Source of the DNA: Bacteroidota bacterium
Lineage (GTDB): Bacteria; Bacteroidota; Bacteroidia; Bacteroidales; Prolixibacteraceae
Assembly (NCBI GenBank): GCA_023251435.1
Contig: JAHEYU010000036.1
Coordinates: 1 to 55,674, forward strand
Direction of reading: 5' to 3'
Length of the DNA stretch: 55,674 bases
Shown: positions 52,261 to 55,674 of the stretch, piece after piece
Layout of the letters: each line of letters opens with the position of its first letter
Numbering within the stretch: the first letter of the stretch is position 1
Program-made: the position numbers and the translations under genes
The notes under the pieces: model-generated
What the model saw: the letters and a program-made list of their open reading frames with translations, nothing else
Database searches by the model: none
Told to the model about the DNA's origin: nothing

Positions 52261-53577
52261 TTAGAGTTTCATTTCCCAGCCCTTTTCGTAGCTACGGCCC
52301 CACAGTTCTTCGGCCATTTTATTGCCGATAATGTGACCATTCTTTGGATCGGTTCGCAAGCTTGAACCTGTTCGCTGTGCAATATTGGCCAAATGACACA
52401 TTAGCACACTTTTGTGACCTTCTTCAATGGGTGCAGTTACCTTTTCATTACCCCGAATGCCCTCAATAAAATTATTCAGGTGGTACAAATCAGCATCTCC
52501 GCTGGCGCTTACCGTATTATTTGGATCAACCTTCATATCAGATTTAATCTCCTTTACAAGCTTGTTCGACGCATCGTAAACTTTGTAGTCTTCGCCACCA
52601 AAATTCACAAGTGTACCCTTGTCTCCATAAATAATGAAGCCGCGGCCATTGCCTTCAATCGGGAATGAATTACAGCTACGTCCCTCCCAGGTAATGGTTT
52701 TCTGGTCGCCAAATTCGAACGATGCGATTTGCGTATCTGGCGTTTCCCAATCGTCTTTGAAGGCATACCGGCCACCTGCCGAAGTAACTTTAGTCGGAAA
52801 ATCGACACCCAGAAACCAGCGGCAACAATCCAACTCGTGATTTCCGTTGTTGCATGCCTCGCCTGTTCCCCAGTGCCAGAACCAGTGCCAGTTGTAATGC
52901 ACCAGATTGTCCTTGAAATCTTTTCGGGGAGCTGGTCCCTGCCACAAATTCCAATCGAGTGAGGAAGGAACAGTGATTACTTTGCCAACGCCAATTGACT
53001 TGCGCGAATTGGTGTACCAGCCTTTAGCCATGTAGGGGTTTCCGATCAATCCGGCACGAACCTGCTTTACAGCTTCTATTAAAGTAGGGAACGAACGTCG
53101 CTGGCTCCCGACCTGAATTATTTTTCCGTATCTGGCTTGTGCCTGAATCAGGATTTCACTTTCGTTGGGATTGTGACTGCAAGGCTTTTCAACGTACACA
53201 TGTTTTCCGTTTGAAACACCGAGCAGGGCTGCAGGAGCATGCCAATGATCGGGAGCAGCAATTACCAAAGCATCGAAATCGGTTTTTGCCACCAACTTAC
53301 GGATGTCTTTTTCGATGGTAGGAACACGCGATGCACCCTTCACCGCTGCCAGTCCCTTTTTGATGGCGCCGTCTTCCACATCGCAGATGTAGCCTACCTC
53401 AACTCCCTGAATACCGGAAAACTTTTCGGCATGATAAGCTCCGCGGCTGTTTACGCCCATTACCGCAACAATCACTTTATTGCTAGGAGCATTTTTTCCA
53501 AAAACCGGAAAGTTTAGAATGGTTAAACCTCCTGCGGCAGCCAGTGAAGTGCTTTTTATAAATTTTCTTCGTTCCAT
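52261..53577 (-). CDS. Tat-exported Gfo/Idh/MocA-family oxidoreductase
   Basis: This 438-residue NAD(P)-dependent oxidoreductase begins with a twin-arginine signal (MERRKFIKSTSLAAAGG), so it is probably folded with its cofactor and exported. The Rossmann part shows VMGVNSRGAYH (39-49) and DHWHAPAALLG, and the conserved lysine is K131 in VEKP. The C-terminal substrate domain includes GNHELDCCRWFLGV. Family members oxidise sugars, sugar alcohols or glycosides; several Tat-exported ones act with a TIM-barrel partner. It is flanked by the SusD relic upstream and a terminator immediately downstream. Confidence 0.92.
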   Translation of the reverse strand: MERRKFIKSTSLAAAGGLTILNFPVFGKNAPSNKVIVAVMGVNSRGAYHAEKFSGIQGVEVGYICDVEDGAIKKGLAAVKGASRVPTIEKDIRKLVAKTDFDALVIAAPDHWHAPAALLGVSNGKHVYVEKPCSHNPNESEILIQAQARYGKIIQVGSQRRSFPTLIEAVKQVRAGLIGNPYMAKGWYTNSRKSIGVGKVITVPSSLDWNLWQGPAPRKDFKDNLVHYNWHWFWHWGTGEACNNGNHELDCCRWFLGVDFPTKVTSAGGRYAFKDDWETPDTQIASFEFGDQKTITWEGRSCNSFPIEGNGRGFIIYGDKGTLVNFGGEDYKVYDASNKLVKEIKSDMKVDPNNTVSASGDADLYHLNNFIEGIRGNEKVTAPIEEGHKSVLMCHLANIAQRTGSSLRTDPKNGHIIGNKMAEELWGRSYEKGWEMKL

Positions 53578-53616
53578 AATTTTTCCTTTTTTATAAGTTT
53601 TGGATAGATTTCCTGA

Positions 53617-53691
53617 TTATTTGGCATAGCCTGGATTTTGTTCCATTTTGGCATCAATAGAAATTGATAGGATTCCTAAAAATGAAAATGC
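53617..53691 (-). pseudogene. Relic of a SusD C-terminus
   Basis: The minus-strand frame reads AFSFLGILSISIDAKMEQ then NPGYAK and a stop. The pattern IDAKMEQNPGY is the terminal signature of SusD-family proteins (compare QNPGW at the end of the SusD at 39237-41054). A stop codon precedes this 24-residue stretch, and no other SusD sequence is visible, so it is a degraded remnant rather than a gene. It lies 70 nt after the DUF5060/GH5-like gene and 39 nt before the oxidoreductase start. It implies that a further SusCD pair, or part of one, once stood here. Confidence 0.5.
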
Positions 53692-53760
53692 TTATCCCTT
53701 GATGCGAACCATTTTTAAGAGTGCATATTTGCTGTTGTTTGTTCATGGTTTTTGTTTTGG

Positions 53761-55479
53761 TTAGTCCTGTATTAAAATTGCATTGCCTTTCGCCGGAAGT
53801 TGAATTTGGTCAATCTTCAGGCTATTATCGGGCAATTCAACAAATTTCACGGTGCTGTATTTCCCCGTTTCACCATCAAACAGGCTCATTTTTCCTTTGG
53901 TTTTTGATTCCGGAATGCCACTGATTTGAAGGTTTTTGGCTGCTGAACCTGAATTGTACAGGTAAATGAAACTCTTTTTCCCGCAGCGTACTCCATAAGC
54001 CTGAACTCCATTTCGATTGGTCTTCACCTCAAACGATTCAAACTTTCCTTTACCGGCTTCGAGCATGATTTTGTTCATTTCGCTCACCTGCCTGAAATAG
54101 CTCATCATACCCCGCTTTTCGAAGAATTCCCACCACCAGCTCATTGGCAAAACGGGCGTTGGGCTGAACAATCCCAGCCACAAACCACGCTTGAAATCAC
54201 CATCCATTTCATCAGCAAAATCGTTGAAGTTTTTGCTCCAGTCCCACTCGTAGCCGCTCTCGCCAATTACGTAGGGTTTGTTGTGTTTTTGGGTGTAACT
54301 GCGAATGGTTTCGGGTATTCCGGCTGTGTTTTTATAGATGTGTTTTTGGTTGATGTCGATGTTCTTCAGGTCATTCATTCCGGCAACATCGCGGTGCGAA
54401 ATGCTTGTGGTAACCATGTGCTGGAAAGGGTCAATGTCTTTCAGAAATGTACTCATTTCGTTGTGCCAGTCGGTAATTATCTCATCAGGAATCCTGTCTT
54501 CGGGTTTTCCGTGGTACATGGCATTGTCGATTTCGTTAAAAAACTCCCAGGCAGCAATCGAAGGGCTGTAACCGTAACGCGCCACCATCAGGCGAAGTTT
54601 GTTTTTGTATTGCGCGCGTGCTTCCGGAAGTGTGAAAAATTCAAGCGGTGTTTTGGCCGGTCCGCCATTGGCAACGTTGTAACTGCTCATGTTCCAGCCA
54701 TCTCCCATAAAACCCACATGACTTTCGAGCGCCAGCATCATGTGAATGCCGAGCGAGTCGGAAAGATTTACCAGCCAGTCCATTCGTTTCATCCCGCTTT
54801 CGTTGTATGGTGAAGTGGTATTTTGGTAACGGCTGTTATTTTTTACGTTTTTCCAGTCAACGGGCAGGTTCCAGTAAATCATCCACACCCTGAAGAAATT
54901 ACCATCGCTGGCAGCCAGCTTTTTCAGCATAAAATCATAGTTGAACCGCTTGTCTTCGTGCAACGATTCAAAATATTTCGAGTCGTCTTCATCGCGCGAT
55001 TCCCAGCAGATGTTTTCACCAATCCCGCGGAAAAGTTCGCCATTGTCGTAGCGAAAAGTCCACCAATCGTTCGGATTCAGGAATCCTTTGGCTTTCGTTG
55101 CATTTACCTTGAATTCAGTTTTCGGTCCTGTCGAAACTACTTTACCTTTTTCTTTCAGTTCAAACTGATAAGAATACACACCGCTTTCACGCGGGGTAAA
55201 ACGGGCTTTCCAGATGGAGGTTTCACCCGAATTTCCTGATTCATAAAAACAAGGCAGCATCAGTTTTTTGCCCGAAGGAGAAGTAATTAGCATGTCTAAA
55301 GTAATCCCGGAAGCAGCGTAAGGATTCGTCCAGTCTGATTTCAGTTCAATTTGCCATTCGGCTTTTTGGTACTGATTTATTTTCGAAGTAAGGCATTCTG
55401 TTTTCAGAATCTGTGCCTGTAAGTTCATAGTCAACAAAAGCAAGAGCGTTGAAACGATGCTGATTTTCAGTTTATTCAT
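53761..55479 (-). CDS. DUF5060-GH5-like exported hydrolase
   Basis: This 572-residue protein has a signal peptide ending at LQAQ. Residues about 25-125 form an Ig-like DUF5060-type domain (AEWQIELKSDWTNPY, KARFTPRESGVYSYQF). A GH-A TIM barrel follows (about 135-480), with acid/base candidate E316 in EFFNEIDN and nucleophile candidate E407 in VIGESGYEW, and then a C-terminal beta-sandwich. The barrel resembles GH5 and neighbouring DUF4038-type hydrolases; a specific activity cannot be read. Its start codon lies 74 nt from the group II intron 3' end, so any native promoter was either separated by the intron or lies within that short stretch, where I see no TAnnTTTG box. Confidence 0.82.
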   Translation of the reverse strand: MNKLKISIVSTLLLLLTMNLQAQILKTECLTSKINQYQKAEWQIELKSDWTNPYAASGITLDMLITSPSGKKLMLPCFYESGNSGETSIWKARFTPRESGVYSYQFELKEKGKVVSTGPKTEFKVNATKAKGFLNPNDWWTFRYDNGELFRGIGENICWESRDEDDSKYFESLHEDKRFNYDFMLKKLAASDGNFFRVWMIYWNLPVDWKNVKNNSRYQNTTSPYNESGMKRMDWLVNLSDSLGIHMMLALESHVGFMGDGWNMSSYNVANGGPAKTPLEFFTLPEARAQYKNKLRLMVARYGYSPSIAAWEFFNEIDNAMYHGKPEDRIPDEIITDWHNEMSTFLKDIDPFQHMVTTSISHRDVAGMNDLKNIDINQKHIYKNTAGIPETIRSYTQKHNKPYVIGESGYEWDWSKNFNDFADEMDGDFKRGLWLGLFSPTPVLPMSWWWEFFEKRGMMSYFRQVSEMNKIMLEAGKGKFESFEVKTNRNGVQAYGVRCGKKSFIYLYNSGSAAKNLQISGIPESKTKGKMSLFDGETGKYSTVKFVELPDNSLKIDQIQLPAKGNAILIQD

Positions 55480-55553
55480 TTGGTTAGGTTTTGATTATTA
55501 ATTGCGTATTCTGTTCGCCGTATTTGGCTAAGTCAAAAGCTTTTCAGTTACTG

Positions 55554-55674
55554 ATCGAGTAGACGGCTCCGCCAGTAGTTAGCTGACGGAGTGCGCCTCT
55601 CACACCACTGTACGTACGGTTCTCGTATACAGCGGTTCATTAAGATGTGGAGCAATTTTCTCGTAATACGTCAG
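55554..55674 (-). mobile_element. Class C group II intron, 3' end (domains V and VI), truncated by the window
   Basis: On the minus strand 55638-55601 folds as domain V: ACCGCTGTA pairs with TACAGTGGT over 9 bp, a CG bulge follows, and a short distal stem TACG/CGTA closes the hairpin; the catalytic triad position reads CGC, as in class C introns. Domain VI is the 9-bp hairpin at 55567-55591 (CTCCGTCAG with CTGGCGGAG). The intron should end at CTACTCGAT (55562-55554). The strings GTACGTACAGTGGTGTGAG are the known hallmark of these introns. The maturase/reverse transcriptase gene would lie beyond the right edge, also on the minus strand. Confidence 0.85.

Noticed and set aside
53702-53760. A longer SusD relic or a promoter for the oxidoreductase in this gap
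   Set aside because: No SusD-like codons are found upstream of the stop at the start of the relic, and no TAnnTTTG box is seen on the minus strand.
53702-53764. Plus-strand mini-frame of 20 codons resembling a signal peptide (MRTIFKSAYLLLF...)
   Set aside because: It ends at once with a stop, overlaps the end of the minus-strand hydrolase, and has no downstream domain; hydrophobic runs arise easily in AT-rich DNA.

Overview
The window is a large polysaccharide utilization locus (PUL) from a Bacteroidota bacterium. The evidence is two tandem SusC/SusD pairs, a hybrid two-component system (HTCS) regulator, type IX secretion (T9SS) C-terminal sorting domains, and Bacteroidota-type -7 promoter boxes (TAnnTTTG). 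T9SS plus HTCS and many S1 sulfatases suggests an environmental member of the Marinilabiliales/Prolixibacteraceae kind, but that rank is a guess. All genes except the regulator lie on the minus strand. No tRNA, rRNA or CRISPR array was seen.

Layout, read right to left in the direction of transcription. (1) 55674-55554: the 3' end of a class C group II intron (domains V and VI). (2) 55479-51330: a DUF5060/GH5-like hydrolase, a relic of a SusD C-terminus, a Tat-signal Gfo/Idh/MocA oxidoreductase and an exported sugar-isomerase-like TIM barrel; the last two genes each end at a strong terminator. (3) 51100-48847: a relic of a GH43-CBM6 C-terminus, then an operator, a promoter and a GH10 xylanase. 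(4) 44822-48805 (plus strand): the HTCS. (5) 44314-33301: SusC-SusD-SusC-SusD-DUF1735 lipoprotein, closed by a terminator. (6) 33050-19476: four sulfatases, an MFS sugar porter, a fucose/arabinose-isomerase-family enzyme, a PfkB kinase and two GH43 enzymes. (7) 19219-1: a second GH10 xylanase, two GH106-type proteins, an alpha-glucuronidase-like protein, a GH5-like protein, two GH43s, a GH35, a GH51-like enzyme and a fifth, partial sulfatase.

The most notable observation is a shared cis-regulatory code. A 19-bp motif (AAATCTwwAAAATTsAACm) recurs in the intergenic regions. In three of the four minus-strand transcription units it sits exactly 46 nt from an identical -7 box, TAGTTTTG. Before the second GH10 gene it sits 35 nt away, about one helical turn closer, next to TAGCTTTG. 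A further copy lies upstream of the HTCS gene itself. None of these promoters has a clear -33 TTTG, as expected for activator-dependent promoters, so I propose this as the HTCS operator.

The second observation is a duplicated segment. The order 'end of GH43-CBM6, operator, promoter, GH10' occurs at 19478-17171 and again at 51100-48847. In the second copy the GH43 survives only as a frameshifted stub of about 25 codons.

Inferred biology: two outer-membrane transport complexes import oligosaccharides made by T9SS-secreted GH10 and GH51-like enzymes from a sulfated, branched xylan-type polymer. Likely substituents are arabinose, rhamnose, galactose and possibly glucuronic acid. Sulfatases and exo-acting enzymes finish the job in the periplasm, and a released sugar is taken up by the MFS porter, isomerized and phosphorylated. 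The substrate is inferred from enzyme families only.
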